Of a DNA stretch of 64,000 bases, positions 23,368 to 33,678 are shown piece after piece (positions within the stretch are counted from its first letter, which is position 1; each line of letters begins with the position of its first letter). The notes below the pieces were generated by a model. That model saw only the letters and a list, made by a program, of their open reading frames with translations. It ran no database searches and was not told where the DNA came from. This DNA comes from Gilliamella sp. ESL0443 (GTDB lineage Bacteria; Pseudomonadota; Gammaproteobacteria; Enterobacterales; Orbaceae), in assembly GCF_019469165.1 (NCBI RefSeq), contig NZ_CP048263.1:310001-374000 (forward strand). The letters run 5' to 3'. A program made the translations under genes and the position numbers.

Positions 23368-25653
23368 TTAAATTTTACATGCTCCGCCTTCACAACCATC
23401 ATCACTTGATGTGAGTTCAATATCACCTTGAATATCTTCAGCACCATCACGTGTATTATGATAATAAAGGGTTTTTACACCGTATTTATAAGCTGTTAGT
23501 AAATCAGCTAAAAGTTGTTTCATTGGTACTTTGTCATTCGGAAATTTGGTTGGATCGTAATTAGTATTTGCCGAAATTGATTGGTCAATGAACTTCTGCA
23601 TAATGCCTACTAAATGCAGATAACCTGTATTATTTGGAATTTGCCAAAGTAATTCATATAAATCTTTTAATTTATTATATTCAGGCACAACTTGTTTCAA
23701 TATGCCATCTTTCGATGCTTTAATGCTGATATAACCACGTGGAGGTTCAATACCGTTAGTGGCATTGGAGATTTGGGATGATGTTTCAGAAGGCATTAAT
23801 GCTGATAAAGTTGAATTACGTAAACCATGAGTTTTTATTGATTCACGTAAAGACTCCCAATCATAATGTAATGGTTCTTTAGTGATTGTATCGAGATCTT
23901 GTTTATAGGTATCAATAGGTAAGATCCCTTGTGAATAAGTCGTCTCATTGAATAGTGGGCATGCGCCTTTTTCTTTGGCTAAGTTATTCGATGCTTTTAA
24001 TAGATAATATTGCATCGCTTCAAAAGTACGATGCGTTAGATTATTAGCACTACCGTCTGAATATTTAACACCGTGTTTCGCTAAATAATAAGCATAATTA
24101 ATCACACCAATACCAAGCGTACGGCGATTAAGCGATGCGTTTTTAGCCGCAGGAACAGGATAATCTTGATAATCAAGTAATGCATCAAGGGCTCGAACAG
24201 TTAAGTCGGCAAGTTCTTCAAAATCGTCAAGCGATTCGATTTTACCTAAATTGAAGGCAGATAGGGTGCAAAGTGCGATTTCGCCTTTATCGTCATTGAC
24301 ATTATTAAGTGGTTTGGTTGGTAACGCAATTTCCATACATAAATTAGATTGATGTACCGGCGCAAGTTGTGCATTAAACGGACTATGCGTGTTACAGTGA
24401 TCAACATTTTGTATATAAATTCGACCAGTCGATGCGCGTTCTTGCATTAATAATGAGAAGAGTTCTACTGCTTTTACTACGCGTTTTCTGATATTAACAT
24501 CTTGTTCATATTGATGATAAAGTGCTTCAAATTTCTCTTGATCGGCGAAAAACGCATCGTAAAGCCCTGGTACATCTGATGGGCTAAATAGTGTAATGTT
24601 TTCATTTTTAATGAGGCGTTGATACATTAATTTATTGATTTGTACACCATAATCCAGATGTCGCACACGGTTTTCTTCAACACCACGGTTGTTACGTAAT
24701 ACTAATAAACTTTCAACTTCTAAATGCCAAATTGGATAAAATACGGTAGCCGCGCCACCACGAACACCACCTTGTGAACAAGATTTAACCGCAGTTTGGA
24801 AATATTTATAAAATGGGATACAGCCCGTATGGAATGCTTCGCCACCACGAATAGAGCTACCTAATGCCCGAATTCGACCCGCGTTAATACCGATACCAGC
24901 TCGTTGAGAAACATATTTTACGATAGCACTTGCGGTGGCATTGATGGAATCTAAACTGTCATCACATTCAATTAGCACACAAGAACTAAATTGACGAGTC
25001 GGGGTACGAACACCCGCCATGATTGGCGTGGGTAGTGAGATTTTAAATGTCGAAACGGCATCATAAAAGCGTTTGATATAATCTAGTCGAGTATTTTTAG
25101 GGTAATTTGCAAACAGACATGCTGCCACTAAAATATATAGGAATTGGGCGCTTTCATAAATTTCCCCAGTCACTCGATTTTGAACTAAATATTTACCTTC
25201 AAGTTGTTTAACCGCTGCATAAGAGAAGTTCATGTCACGCCAGTGATCGATAATTTTATCCATTTGTTCAAACTCTTCTTGGCTATAATCTTCAAGAAGA
25301 TGTTTGTCATAACGTTCGCTGGCAACAAGTTTTTTTACATGTTCATAAAGCGGTGGTGGAGTAAATTGGTTATAGGCTTTTTTACGTAAATGGAAGATGG
25401 CTAAGCGCGCAGCTAAGTATTGGTAATCTGGTGCATCTTGAGAGATGAGATCTGCTGCTGCACGAATGATTGTTTCATGAATGTCGGAAGTGCGAATACC
25501 ATCATAAAACTGAATATGTGAACGTAATTCAACTTGAGAAACCGATACATTATCTAAACCTTCAGCAGCCCATGTAATGACTTTATGGATTTTGTCTAGG
25601 TTTATAGGTTCTTTTTTTCCATCACGTTTTGTGACTAGTATTGATTTATTCAT
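23368..25653 (-). CDS. nrdA: Class Ia ribonucleotide reductase, alpha (R1) subunit
   Basis: 761 residues, the same size as E. coli NrdA. Reduces ribonucleoside diphosphates. An N-terminal ATP-cone (residues 1-95, TKRDGKKEPINLDKIHKVI) gives dATP feedback. The active-site region includes RQFSSCVLIECDDSLDSI, and NLCMEIALPT carries a second cysteine with the nearby glutamate. The C-terminal CEGGACKI holds the swinging redox cysteine pair. Upstream lie two NrdR boxes spaced 31 bases, so the operon should be under NrdR repression. Confidence 0.97.
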   Translation of the reverse strand: MNKSILVTKRDGKKEPINLDKIHKVITWAAEGLDNVSVSQVELRSHIQFYDGIRTSDIHETIIRAAADLISQDAPDYQYLAARLAIFHLRKKAYNQFTPPPLYEHVKKLVASERYDKHLLEDYSQEEFEQMDKIIDHWRDMNFSYAAVKQLEGKYLVQNRVTGEIYESAQFLYILVAACLFANYPKNTRLDYIKRFYDAVSTFKISLPTPIMAGVRTPTRQFSSCVLIECDDSLDSINATASAIVKYVSQRAGIGINAGRIRALGSSIRGGEAFHTGCIPFYKYFQTAVKSCSQGGVRGGAATVFYPIWHLEVESLLVLRNNRGVEENRVRHLDYGVQINKLMYQRLIKNENITLFSPSDVPGLYDAFFADQEKFEALYHQYEQDVNIRKRVVKAVELFSLLMQERASTGRIYIQNVDHCNTHSPFNAQLAPVHQSNLCMEIALPTKPLNNVNDDKGEIALCTLSAFNLGKIESLDDFEELADLTVRALDALLDYQDYPVPAAKNASLNRRTLGIGVINYAYYLAKHGVKYSDGSANNLTHRTFEAMQYYLLKASNNLAKEKGACPLFNETTYSQGILPIDTYKQDLDTITKEPLHYDWESLRESIKTHGLRNSTLSALMPSETSSQISNATNGIEPPRGYISIKASKDGILKQVVPEYNKLKDLYELLWQIPNNTGYLHLVGIMQKFIDQSISANTNYDPTKFPNDKVPMKQLLADLLTAYKYGVKTLYYHNTRDGAEDIQGDIELTSSDDGCEGGACKI

Positions 25654-25711
25654 TTTCCATCCATTTTTGTGGTTTTTAATGGTGATTATAATAATTGATA
25701 TTTATCAAAAT

Positions 25712-25727
25712 ATACAATATATAGTGC
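25712..25727. promoter_or_regulatory. NrdR box 1
   Basis: ATACAATATATAGTGC matches 14 of 16 positions of the NrdR consensus ACACwATATATwGTGT, about 60 bases upstream of nrdA. Confidence 0.8.
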
Positions 25728-25742
25728 CTATTAATCATTTTA

Positions 25743-25758
25743 TTACTATATATAGTGT
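25743..25758. promoter_or_regulatory. NrdR box 2
   Basis: TTACTATATATAGTGT matches 14 of 16 consensus positions. It starts 31 bases from box 1, the three-turn spacing usual for NrdR-controlled nrd promoters. Confidence 0.82.
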
Positions 25759-25774
25759 GTTTAATAAGCGGTGA

Positions 25775-26211
25775 TCTTTAATTTATTGACGAAAATCAAT
25801 GACTACGGGTGATATTTAGAAATATGAACTTTTTTGTCAAAAAAAGGCAATGATAGGTAGTTACTTACCAAATGAGATATTGGGGAATGATAAGATCTAC
25901 CTATCTATAATTACAACTCGAAATTCATATCATAAATATGAATCTATTTCGTTTATTTAGCTTTATAAGGATATAAAGCATAATAACTGTTAAAGCTATC
26001 TCCCAAATATAATTTTAATTAAATATGCTCAAGAACTAGGATAAGCCTTTGCTAAGGATCTCTCATTTACCTATCAGTGAATCAATTTTTTAGGTATATA
26101 CAACTTTACCAAAAACTTTGTTTAAACATGCATGATTTAGTTTGATCAATTTAATATCAGTCAACATGTTTGCTCAAGCAAGAACTTTTGGTAACTATTA
26201 ATATATTCAAT
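25775..26211. other. Intergenic region upstream of nrdA with a spaced inverted repeat
   Basis: About 437 bases with no gene. GATAGGTAG (25852-25860) and CTACCTATC (25897-25905) form a perfect 9-bp inverted repeat around 36 bases. No clear terminator for rarA was found. Confidence 0.45.
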
Positions 26212-27546
26212 CTAATTCTTTTTGTAGCGCTGATTTGTGCTAGCTTTATTTTGTGCTTCCAACCAAGCCAGTTTCTCCGAGTAATTTTTCTCAACACCTC
26301 GTTGTGTTGGGTGGTAATATTTGCTGTCGGCCATTTCTGGTGGGAAGTAGTTTTCACCGGCTGCATAGGCATTAGGTTCATCATGTGCATAACGATATTG
26401 TGCGCCATAACCTAAATTTTTCATTAAACTGGTTGGCGCATTGCGTAGGTGTTCTGGAACATCATAGTCAGGTTTGGATGTTGCATCTTTCATCGCTTGG
26501 TTAAATGCAAGATAAACCGCATTACTTTTAGGTGCACATGCTAGGTAAACAATTGCTTGTGCGATAGCTCGTTCGCCTTCTGCTGGTCCAACTCGAGTAA
26601 AACAGTCCCATGCTGCTAAAGCGACTTGCATTGCTCTTGGGTCGGCATTACCGATATCTTCTGATGCAATAGCCAATAATCGACGAGCGACATATAGCGG
26701 ATCTCCACCGGCGGAAATGATTCTTGCATACCAATAAAGTGCTGCATCAGGTGCAGATCCTCTAATTGATTTATGAACTGCCGAGATTAGGTCATAATAA
26801 CGGTCACCTTGATTATCAAATCTTGCACTACGTTCGCCGATGACTTCTTTTAGTAATTCAGGCGTTAATGGTTTTCCATCAGACATATCAACCAGCAATT
26901 CAAGCGTGTTGAGTGCGCGTCTTGCATCACCACCAACAAATTCGGCAATCTGTTTTCTGGTTTCCTCAAGTAGCGTAATTTTTTGGTTGCCATAACCACG
27001 TTCCGGATCATCCATCGCTTGTTGTAAAATTTGCTCAATATCTTCATTAGTTAATGATTTAAGCAGATAGACTCTGGCACGGGATAGTAGTGCTGAATTT
27101 AACTCAAAAGAGGGGTTTTCAGTGGTAGCGCCAATAAAGGTTACAGTACCATTTTCGACATAAGGTAAAAAAGCATCTTGTTGGCTTTTATTAAAACGAT
27201 GAACTTCATCAACAAATAAAATGGTTCTTACTCCGGATTGTTGATTAATTTTAGCTCGTTCAATCGCTTCGCGAATATCTTTAATCCCTGAAGTTACTGC
27301 TGAAATTCGTTCTACTTTGGCATTAGCATGATGCGCAATAATTTCTGCTAAAGTGGTTTTGCCGGTTCCGGGTGGTCCCCAAAGGATCATAGAATGTAAA
27401 TGACCTGCTTCAATTGCTTTAGGCAGGGGTTTATCTTTACCAAGTAGTTGGCTTTGACCTATATATTCAGATAAATTACGTGGACGCATCCTTGCCGCTA
27501 AAGGTTTAAATTCATCTGACCCAAATTCAAAAGAGAGACTAGGCAT
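26212..27546 (-). CDS. rarA: Replication-associated recombination protein A, AAA+ ATPase
   Basis: 444 residues, related to clamp loaders and eukaryotic WRNIP1; acts at stalled replication forks with SSB. It has a conserved N-terminal [19 protein letters not shown], Walker [13 protein letters not shown] (about residues 51-62), Walker [21 protein letters not shown], sensor 1 [12 protein letters not shown], and the C-terminal tetramerisation domain with [19 protein letters not shown]. In E. coli the neighbour order is lolA-rarA on one strand; here they are divergent neighbours. Confidence 0.96.
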   Translation of the reverse strand: MPSLSFEFGSDEFKPLAARMRPRNLSEYIGQSQLLGKDKPLPKAIEAGHLHSMILWGPPGTGKTTLAEIIAHHANAKVERISAVTSGIKDIREAIERAKINQQSGVRTILFVDEVHRFNKSQQDAFLPYVENGTVTFIGATTENPSFELNSALLSRARVYLLKSLTNEDIEQILQQAMDDPERGYGNQKITLLEETRKQIAEFVGGDARRALNTLELLVDMSDGKPLTPELLKEVIGERSARFDNQGDRYYDLISAVHKSIRGSAPDAALYWYARIISAGGDPLYVARRLLAIASEDIGNADPRAMQVALAAWDCFTRVGPAEGERAIAQAIVYLACAPKSNAVYLAFNQAMKDATSKPDYDVPEHLRNAPTSLMKNLGYGAQYRYAHDEPNAYAAGENYFPPEMADSKYYHPTQRGVEKNYSEKLAWLEAQNKASTNQRYKKN

Positions 27547-27714
27547 GCTACATCATCCAAATTTACAAAATACAATTATTATATACTGCTTAACTGATAA
27601 GTGAAAAAGAAAAGAAAATATCTTTCACAGCTAACAGAAAAACGGTAATATTTTGAACTAAATTAAAATGATTGTTTAATTTATTGTATTAAACAAAATG
27701 CATAAGGATTGGTA

Positions 27715-28308
27715 ATGAAGAAGTTTTTAATTTTAATTGGGTTAATTACAAGCTGTGCAGCATGGGCTGGTGATAAAGAGGTGTTGCAAGAGCGATTAGC
27801 TAAAATTGATGGGTTTTATGCTCGATTTTCACAAGATGTGAAAACAGCCGATAAACAACCAGTTCAACAAGGTAAAGGTGATTTGTGGGTAACAAGGCCT
27901 TATTACTTTAATTGGACAATGACTGAGCCAGACGAGACGTCAATCATTTCAGATGGGCGTAACATGTGGGTTTATACTCCTGCCGTTGAACAAGTTAGTG
28001 TAATGAGCTTAAAAAAATCGGTGGATAATCGTTTAATGCTTTTGATTACAGATAGTCATAATCCTATTTGGAATGCATATACTGTTACACGTAAACAAGA
28101 CTCTTTTACATTGAAACCAACTGATGGTTCTAACCAAGATTTTGTTATTTCTGTTTTGCCTACTGGGATGATTTCAAATTTTACGATTATCGAGGAAGAT
28201 GGTCAGCGTAGTTTTTATGATTTATCTCGTCAAACCCTAGGTAAGGTAGCACTTGATAAGTTTAAGTTTACTCCACCAGCTGGAGTAACGGTTGATGATC
28301 AGCGTTAA
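27715..28308 (+). CDS. lolA: Outer-membrane lipoprotein carrier protein
   Basis: 197 residues. Periplasmic chaperone that ferries lipoproteins from LolCDE to LolB. Signal peptide MKKFLILIGLITSCAAWAG with a cut after AWA. The mature part matches LolA: RLAKIDGFYARFSQDV, KGDLWVTRPYYFNWTMTEPDE and the C-terminal KFKFTPPAGVTVDDQ. A TTG six bases upstream lengthens the frame, but AAGGA at 27704-27708 fits ATG 27715. Monocistronic, ending at a strong hairpin. Confidence 0.96.
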   Translation: MKKFLILIGLITSCAAWAGDKEVLQERLAKIDGFYARFSQDVKTADKQPVQQGKGDLWVTRPYYFNWTMTEPDETSIISDGRNMWVYTPAVEQVSVMSLKKSVDNRLMLLITDSHNPIWNAYTVTRKQDSFTLKPTDGSNQDFVISVLPTGMISNFTIIEEDGQRSFYDLSRQTLGKVALDKFKFTPPAGVTVDDQR

Positions 28309-28347
28309 TGGTTTAAACGATAGTTAATTATTTAACTTTTGCGAATT

Positions 28348-28379
28348 AATACACTTTGCGCAATGGCGCAAAGTGTATT
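28348..28379. terminator. Strong bidirectional terminator, lolA / exuR
   Basis: Perfect 14-bp stem AATACACTTTGCGC (28348-28361) and GCGCAAAGTGTATT (28366-28379) with loop AATG, followed by GCTTTTAAT on the plus side. It lies between convergent lolA and exuR. Confidence 0.85.
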
Positions 28380-28393
28380 GCTTTTAATAGAAT

Positions 28394-29167
28394 CTACTCA
28401 TTTTCATTAATACTAATAACGGGGTTATCTGAAAATAGATAGTGATCTCGTTTTGTTTCAAAATCTTCGCTAGCAGCATCAAATAACATTTTTTTGGTGT
28501 TCTCTAGATGTTGCCACATGGCTAACTTAGCCGCTTTTGGATCACGATTAATTAGCGCATCTAATATTTTGTCATGTTCATCCCACCAGCTTTCAATGTC
28601 TTGTTGTTGTACATGTTCATGAAGTTTTTTCCATAATGGGTTTAATGTTCTTTGCTGCCAAGCTTCTTGAACGATAGTAATTAAAGCGGTATTCCGTGTG
28701 ATCATGGCAATCTGTGTATGGAATTTTAGATCCCAATCAGAATCACGATAATGATCTTCTTTTTTAGCATTATGTTGAATTTCTAATAATTTGACGATGT
28801 CGTCTTTAGTAATTTGTGTTGCTGCAAATTCGGCAATGTTACTTTCAATAAGTTGGCGGGCTTGCAATAATTCAAAAGGCCCTGTCGTAGAAAAATTTAA
28901 TCCTTTCTGGGAGGTTAGAATATTGGTCTGTAAACTATTAGCTATAACATGAATTCCAGAGCCTTTTCTTGCATCAACATAACCTTCAACTTCAAGCATA
29001 ATAATAGCTTCACGGACAACTGAACGACTTACTTTTAGTTCTTCACATATCAATCTTTCAGATGGTAATTTGCTTCCTACTGGATAAATGCCGTCAATAA
29101 TTCGGTTTTTAAGTTCAGTTGCGATAACTTGATAAAGTCTTTGATACTCGTGCTGTTCTTGGGTCAT
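28394..29167 (-). CDS. exuR: GntR/FadR-family hexuronate regulator, ExuR/UxuR type
   Basis: 257 residues, as for ExuR. The N-terminal winged helix (about 10-75) reads [29 protein letters not shown], then [18 protein letters not shown]. The C-terminal FadR-type (FCD) ligand domain has [19 protein letters not shown] and a metal-site style [11 protein letters not shown]. ExuR represses the galacturonate genes until galacturonate or tagaturonate binds. It diverges from exuT-uxaCBA, exactly where such a regulator belongs; short inverted repeats in the 240-base control region are candidate operators. UxuR is very similar, so the choice of name rests on context. Confidence 0.88.
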   Translation of the reverse strand: MTQEQHEYQRLYQVIATELKNRIIDGIYPVGSKLPSERLICEELKVSRSVVREAIIMLEVEGYVDARKGSGIHVIANSLQTNILTSQKGLNFSTTGPFELLQARQLIESNIAEFAATQITKDDIVKLLEIQHNAKKEDHYRDSDWDLKFHTQIAMITRNTALITIVQEAWQQRTLNPLWKKLHEHVQQQDIESWWDEHDKILDALINRDPKAAKLAMWQHLENTKKMLFDAASEDFETKRDHYLFSDNPVISINENE

Positions 29168-29277
29168 GATGAATTTTGCATAAATCCTTTAAGTTTTTTT
29201 AGACTTTTAAAATAACATCTAATTGCTTCAAATTAAATAATGTTGTTCCAATTTTTTTAATTAAATTTTTTAGTTAC

Positions 29278-29291
29278 AAACTTTTTAGTTT
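29278..29291. promoter_or_regulatory. Candidate ExuR-type operator 1
   Basis: AAACT-TTTT-AGTTT, an inverted repeat between exuR and exuT. A similar CAACT-TTTTT-AGTTG stands at 29344-29358. The shared core suggests one protein binds both. Confidence 0.35.
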
Positions 29292-29331
29292 AAAAAATAT
29301 CCCTTTAATTATTAGGGATATAGTTCATTTT

Positions 29332-29374
29332 TGTGATGTATGTCAACTTTTTTAGTTGTCAGGCATGTTATTAT
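29332..29374 (+). promoter_or_regulatory. exuT promoter with class II CRP site
   Basis: TGTGA-TGTATG-TCAAC (29332-29347, eight of ten core bases) is centred about 41 bases before a predicted start near 29381, set by TATTAT at 29369-29374. The inverted repeat CAACT/AGTTG (29344-29358) overlaps the promoter and could be where ExuR blocks it. Confidence 0.55.
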
Positions 29375-29410
29375 GCGCCAAAATATCTATATATTTAGGA
29401 GCAATTAAAG

Positions 29411-30676
29411 ATGTACAAAACGATAAAAAACCTACGATGGTATATGATAGCATTAGTCACCGTCGGGACAATTCTTGGTTATCTTACGCGAAATTCGATT
29501 GCGGTAGCCGCCCCGGTTCTTAATGAAGTAATGGGATTAACAACGCAGCAATATTCATATGTGGTAGCTTCGTACTCAGCTTGTTATACCATAATGCAAC
29601 CAGTTGCCGGATATATTTTGGACTTGTTAGGCACGAGAGCGGGATATGCGGTTTTTGCTATTTTGTGGTCAGTATTTTGTGTTAGTACCGCATTTTCAGG
29701 TAGTTGGATCGGACTGGCTTTTGCTCGAGGTGCTGTTGGTGCAACAGAAGCAGCAATGATCCCTGCGGGACTTAAAGCGACTAGTGAATGGTTTCCGGCA
29801 AAAGAAAGGTCGATCGCGGTTGGTTGGTTTAATTTAGGTTCATCAGTGGGCGCCATGATCGCACCACCATTAGTTGCATGGGCAATTTGGTTCCATAGCT
29901 GGCAATGGGCATTTATATTGTGTGGTTTATTAAGTTTTATTTGGGGAATTTTTTGGTTAATTCTTTATCGTCACCCTACAAAACAGAAACGTCTTTCTGA
30001 AGAAGAAAAAAAATATATTTTATCTGGTCAAGAAGCGAGTCATCAAACTTCAAATAATGAAAAATTACCAGCTAGTAAAATTTTAACCAGCCGCCGTTTT
30101 TGGGGAATTGCTTTACCAAGATTTTTAGCAGAGCCTGCATGGGGTACCTTTAATGCGTGGATTCCATTATTCATGTTCACAGCTTATGGTTTTGATTTAA
30201 AACAAATCGCTATTTTTGCTTGGATGCCAATGCTTTTTGCTGATGTTGGATGTGTTCTTGGTGGTTATATGTCACCATTTTTCCAAAAACATTTTAAAGT
30301 AAGCTTAATTAATTCAAGAAAAATGGTAGTGACGGTTGGTGGTGTGCTTATGATTGCACCTGGTCTGATAGGTCTATTTTCAAGTCCTTATGTTGCTATC
30401 TTTTTATTCTGTATTGGTGGTTTTGCTCACCAAGCATTATCAGGAGCATTAATTACTTTATCGTCTGATGTATTTGGCCGTAATGAAGTGGCAACAGCGA
30501 ATGGATTTACCGGCATGGCTGCATGGCTAGCTAGTACTATTTTTGCACTTATTGTTGGTGCACTTGCTGATACTGTTGGCTTTAGTCCTTTATTTGTAAT
30601 TTTATCTTGTTTAGATCTTTTAGCTGCCTTAGCGGTTTGGACTATTTTGAAAGAACCAACATCAGATCAAAATTAA
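29411..30676 (+). CDS. exuT: Hexuronate:H+ symporter (MFS, ACS family)
   Basis: 421 residues, 12 membrane helices. It imports galacturonate and glucuronate. N-terminal RWYMIALVTVGTILGYLTRN, then AVGATEAAMIPAGLKATSEWFP and GWFNLGSSVGAMIAPPLV, match the ExuT group of anion:cation symporters. AGGAG precedes the ATG. It is first of exuT-uxaC-uxaB-uxaA; a hairpin after its stop may reduce read-through into uxaC. Confidence 0.93.
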   Translation: MYKTIKNLRWYMIALVTVGTILGYLTRNSIAVAAPVLNEVMGLTTQQYSYVVASYSACYTIMQPVAGYILDLLGTRAGYAVFAILWSVFCVSTAFSGSWIGLAFARGAVGATEAAMIPAGLKATSEWFPAKERSIAVGWFNLGSSVGAMIAPPLVAWAIWFHSWQWAFILCGLLSFIWGIFWLILYRHPTKQKRLSEEEKKYILSGQEASHQTSNNEKLPASKILTSRRFWGIALPRFLAEPAWGTFNAWIPLFMFTAYGFDLKQIAIFAWMPMLFADVGCVLGGYMSPFFQKHFKVSLINSRKMVVTVGGVLMIAPGLIGLFSSPYVAIFLFCIGGFAHQALSGALITLSSDVFGRNEVATANGFTGMAAWLASTIFALIVGALADTVGFSPLFVILSCLDLLAALAVWTILKEPTSDQN

Positions 30677-30689
30677 TCAATAAATTAAT

Positions 30690-30720
30690 AAGATTACAGG
30701 ATGTATTTTCCTGTAATCTT
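30690..30720 (+). terminator. Intra-operon terminator-like hairpin after exuT
   Basis: AAGATTACAGG (30690-30700) and CCTGTAATCTT (30710-30720) with a 9-base loop, then TTAATAG. The U-tract is short, so it probably gives partial termination between transporter and catabolic genes. Confidence 0.65.
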
Positions 30721-30752
30721 TTAATAGTTAACTACTATTTATGGAGAATAAA

Positions 30753-32165
30753 ATGAGTTTTTTAACTGAAAACTTTTTACTAGATACCGAATTTTCTCGT
30801 CAGCTTTATCATGATTTTGCTGCTGATCAGCCAATTTTTGATTATCACTGCCATTTACCACCGGAACAAATTGCTAAAGATTATCAATTCAAGAATTTAT
30901 ACGATATTTGGTTAAAAGGTGATCATTACAAATGGCGTGCAATGCGTACCAATGGTGTTGCAGAAAAATTCTGTACTGGTACTGATATTAGTGATTTAGA
31001 CAAATTCAAGGCTTGGGCAGAAACTGTTCCTCATACTATTGGTAATCCTTTATATCATTGGACTCATTTAGAGCTTCGTCGTCCTTTCGGTATTGATAAC
31101 GTTCTATTATCACCTTCTACAGCAGAGCAAATTTGGAATACTTGTAATGAGATGTTAGCGACTCCAGAGTTTACAGCTCGTAGCATCATGAAAAAAATGA
31201 ATGTTAAGATGGCAGGTACAACAGATGATCCTATTGATGATTTAGCTCATCATAAAACTATTGCAGAAGATAGTTCATTTGATGTTAAAGTTTTACCAAG
31301 CTGGCGTCCAGATAAAGCATTCAATATTGATTCAGAATTCTTTGCGGCATATATGGAAAAACTTTCTGCAGTAGCCGATGTTGAAATTTCAACATTCCAA
31401 GCGCTTTGTCAGGCTTTATCAAAACGTATGGATCATTTTGCTGCTCATGGTTGTAAGATTTCTGACCATGCATTAGATACAGTTGTTTATGAAGAAGCTA
31501 CTGAAAAAGAGTTAGATACCATTTTAACTAAACGTTTATCTGGCGAAGTTTTAACCGCTAAAGAAGTTGCTCAATTTAAAACTGCTGTACTTATTTTCTT
31601 GGGCGTTGAATACAACAAACGTGAATGGGTTCAACAATATCATATAGGTGCATTGCGTAATAATAATTCAAGAATGTTTAATTTAATGGGGCCTGATGTT
31701 GGGTTCGATTCTATTAATGATTCACCTATTGCTCAACCGCTTTCTCGTCTATTAGATGCTCAAGCAAAACAAGATGCATTGCCAAAAACGATTTTGTATT
31801 GTTTAAACCCATCTGATAATGAAATTCTTGGAACGATGATTGGTAACTTCCAAGGAGCAGGTATTCAAGGAAAAATGCAATTTGGTTCAGGCTGGTGGTT
31901 TAATGATCAAAAAGACGGCATGATTCGTCAAATGACACAGCTTGCTCAACTTGGATTATTAAGCCGTTTTGTTGGTATGTTAACCGATAGTCGTAGTTTC
32001 TTATCTTACACTCGCCATGAATATTTTAGACGTATTTTATGTCGAATGATTGGACGTTGGGTTGAAGATGGCGAAGCACCACGTGATATCCAATTATTAG
32101 GTCAAATGGTTAAAAATATTAGTTTTGATAATGCTAAAAACTATTTTGGTATTGAACTAAGCTAA
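30753..32165 (+). CDS. uxaC: Glucuronate/galacturonate isomerase
   Basis: 470 residues from ATG 30753, the length of E. coli UxaC. The first in-frame ATG at 30741 overlaps the GGAG ribosome binding site, so 30753 is preferred. Converts D-galacturonate to D-tagaturonate and D-glucuronate to D-fructuronate, the first step of hexuronate breakdown. Family motifs: [13 protein letters not shown] near residue 30 with the metal Hx[14 protein letters not shown], and [16 protein letters not shown] near the end. It precedes uxaB by 48 bases. Confidence 0.96.
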   Translation: MSFLTENFLLDTEFSRQLYHDFAADQPIFDYHCHLPPEQIAKDYQFKNLYDIWLKGDHYKWRAMRTNGVAEKFCTGTDISDLDKFKAWAETVPHTIGNPLYHWTHLELRRPFGIDNVLLSPSTAEQIWNTCNEMLATPEFTARSIMKKMNVKMAGTTDDPIDDLAHHKTIAEDSSFDVKVLPSWRPDKAFNIDSEFFAAYMEKLSAVADVEISTFQALCQALSKRMDHFAAHGCKISDHALDTVVYEEATEKELDTILTKRLSGEVLTAKEVAQFKTAVLIFLGVEYNKREWVQQYHIGALRNNNSRMFNLMGPDVGFDSINDSPIAQPLSRLLDAQAKQDALPKTILYCLNPSDNEILGTMIGNFQGAGIQGKMQFGSGWWFNDQKDGMIRQMTQLAQLGLLSRFVGMLTDSRSFLSYTRHEYFRRILCRMIGRWVEDGEAPRDIQLLGQMVKNISFDNAKNYFGIELS

Positions 32166-32213
32166 AAAGCATTAAGTCGTTGTGATTAGATTAATTAAAG
32201 AAGAGTTAGAGTA

Positions 32214-33677
32214 ATGAAAACATTAAACAGAAATGATTTTCCGGGTGCAAAATATACGACACGTGTTGTTCAGTTTGGCGAAGGTAATTTTTTACGTGCA
32301 TTTTTAGATTGGCAGTTAGATATTCTTAATGAAAAAACTGATCTTGATGCTGGTATTGTTGTGGTTCGCCCGTTAAATACGGACTTCCCACCATCATTAA
32401 GTATTCAAGATGGGTTGTATACAACGCTTGTTCGTGGTTTGAATGAACAAAATGAAGCAGTGAAAGAGTTTAGATTGATTCGTTCAGTTAATAACGAAAT
32501 CAATGTATATACTCAATATGATGAATATCTTGAGTTAGCTAAAGATCCGAATATTCAGTTTATTTTTTCAAATACTACCGAAGCTGGCATTAGTTATGTT
32601 GAAAGTGACAAATTAACAGATAAACCTGCAACGAGTTATCCAGCAAAATTGACTGCATTTTTATATGAAAGATTTGTTCACTTTGCCGGCAGTAAAGAAA
32701 GTGGTTTGATTATTATTCCATGTGAATTAATTGATTATAACGGCGATGCACTTAAAAAATTAGTACTTAAATATGCGAATCAGTGGAACTTGTCAGACCA
32801 ATTTATCAATTGGCTTGAAAATGATAATTTATTCTGCTCAACTTTAGTAGATAGAATTGTTCCAGGATACCCAAAAGCGCAAATCGCTGAGCTTGAGACT
32901 GAATTAGGTTATAAAGATAACTTTATTGATTCAGCGGAATATTTTTATCTATTTGTTATTCAAGGACCGCAATGGTTAGCTGAAAAATTATGCCTTGATA
33001 AATGCAATATGAACATCAAAATTGTTGATGATATTAAACCGTATAAAGAGCGTAAAGTAGCTATTTTAAATGGTGCTCATACTGCATTAGTTCCTGTTGC
33101 TTATTTATCAGGTATTGATACTGTTGGCGAATCAATGAATGACACTCAGATTTTATCTTATATAAAAGAAACCATTTTTGATGAAATTATCCCTGTTTTA
33201 GATTTACCTCATCAAGAATTGGTTGATTTTGCTCAATCAGTTATTAGTCGTTTTAAAAATCCATTTATTGAACATCAATTGATGTCAATTGCTTTAAACA
33301 GTATGACTAAGTTTAAAACACGTATTCTTCCTCAATTAATTAATTATCAAAAAGAAAAAGGAACATTGCCTAAACATTTGGTGTTCTCTTTTGCTGCATT
33401 GATCGCATTTTATCGAGGTGTGCGTAATGGACAAAGTTATCCGTTACAAGATGATGCAATCTGGTTAGAACGCTTCAGTAATAGTTGGACAGCCATTGCA
33501 GAAGGGAAAAGTTCATTAGAGGATTTAATCAAAGTTGTTTTAGGTGACACGGCTCATTGGGAGCATGATCTATTAACTATTCCTCAATTAGCACAAACTT
33601 TAACACAATATTTAACTGTCATAACCGAAGAGGGAATGCGTCAAGCAATTGAAAAATGTGTTAATGGTAGCAAATAA
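32214..33677 (+). CDS. uxaB: Tagaturonate reductase (altronate oxidoreductase)
   Basis: 487 residues. NADH-dependent reduction of D-tagaturonate to D-altronate; member of the long-chain mannitol dehydrogenase family. The sequence follows E. coli UxaB closely: [31 protein letters not shown] with the nucleotide-binding loop, [12 protein letters not shown], the catalytic region [20 protein letters not shown] with Lys and His, and [10 protein letters not shown]. It ends one base before the uxaA start. Confidence 0.96.
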   Translation: MKTLNRNDFPGAKYTTRVVQFGEGNFLRAFLDWQLDILNEKTDLDAGIVVVRPLNTDFPPSLSIQDGLYTTLVRGLNEQNEAVKEFRLIRSVNNEINVYTQYDEYLELAKDPNIQFIFSNTTEAGISYVESDKLTDKPATSYPAKLTAFLYERFVHFAGSKESGLIIIPCELIDYNGDALKKLVLKYANQWNLSDQFINWLENDNLFCSTLVDRIVPGYPKAQIAELETELGYKDNFIDSAEYFYLFVIQGPQWLAEKLCLDKCNMNIKIVDDIKPYKERKVAILNGAHTALVPVAYLSGIDTVGESMNDTQILSYIKETIFDEIIPVLDLPHQELVDFAQSVISRFKNPFIEHQLMSIALNSMTKFKTRILPQLINYQKEKGTLPKHLVFSFAALIAFYRGVRNGQSYPLQDDAIWLERFSNSWTAIAEGKSSLEDLIKVVLGDTAHWEHDLLTIPQLAQTLTQYLTVITEEGMRQAIEKCVNGSK

Positions 33678-33678
33678 C

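Noticed and set aside
26157-26415. Short frames on both strands at the end of rarA
   Set aside because: Shadows of the rarA C-terminus; no separate signals.
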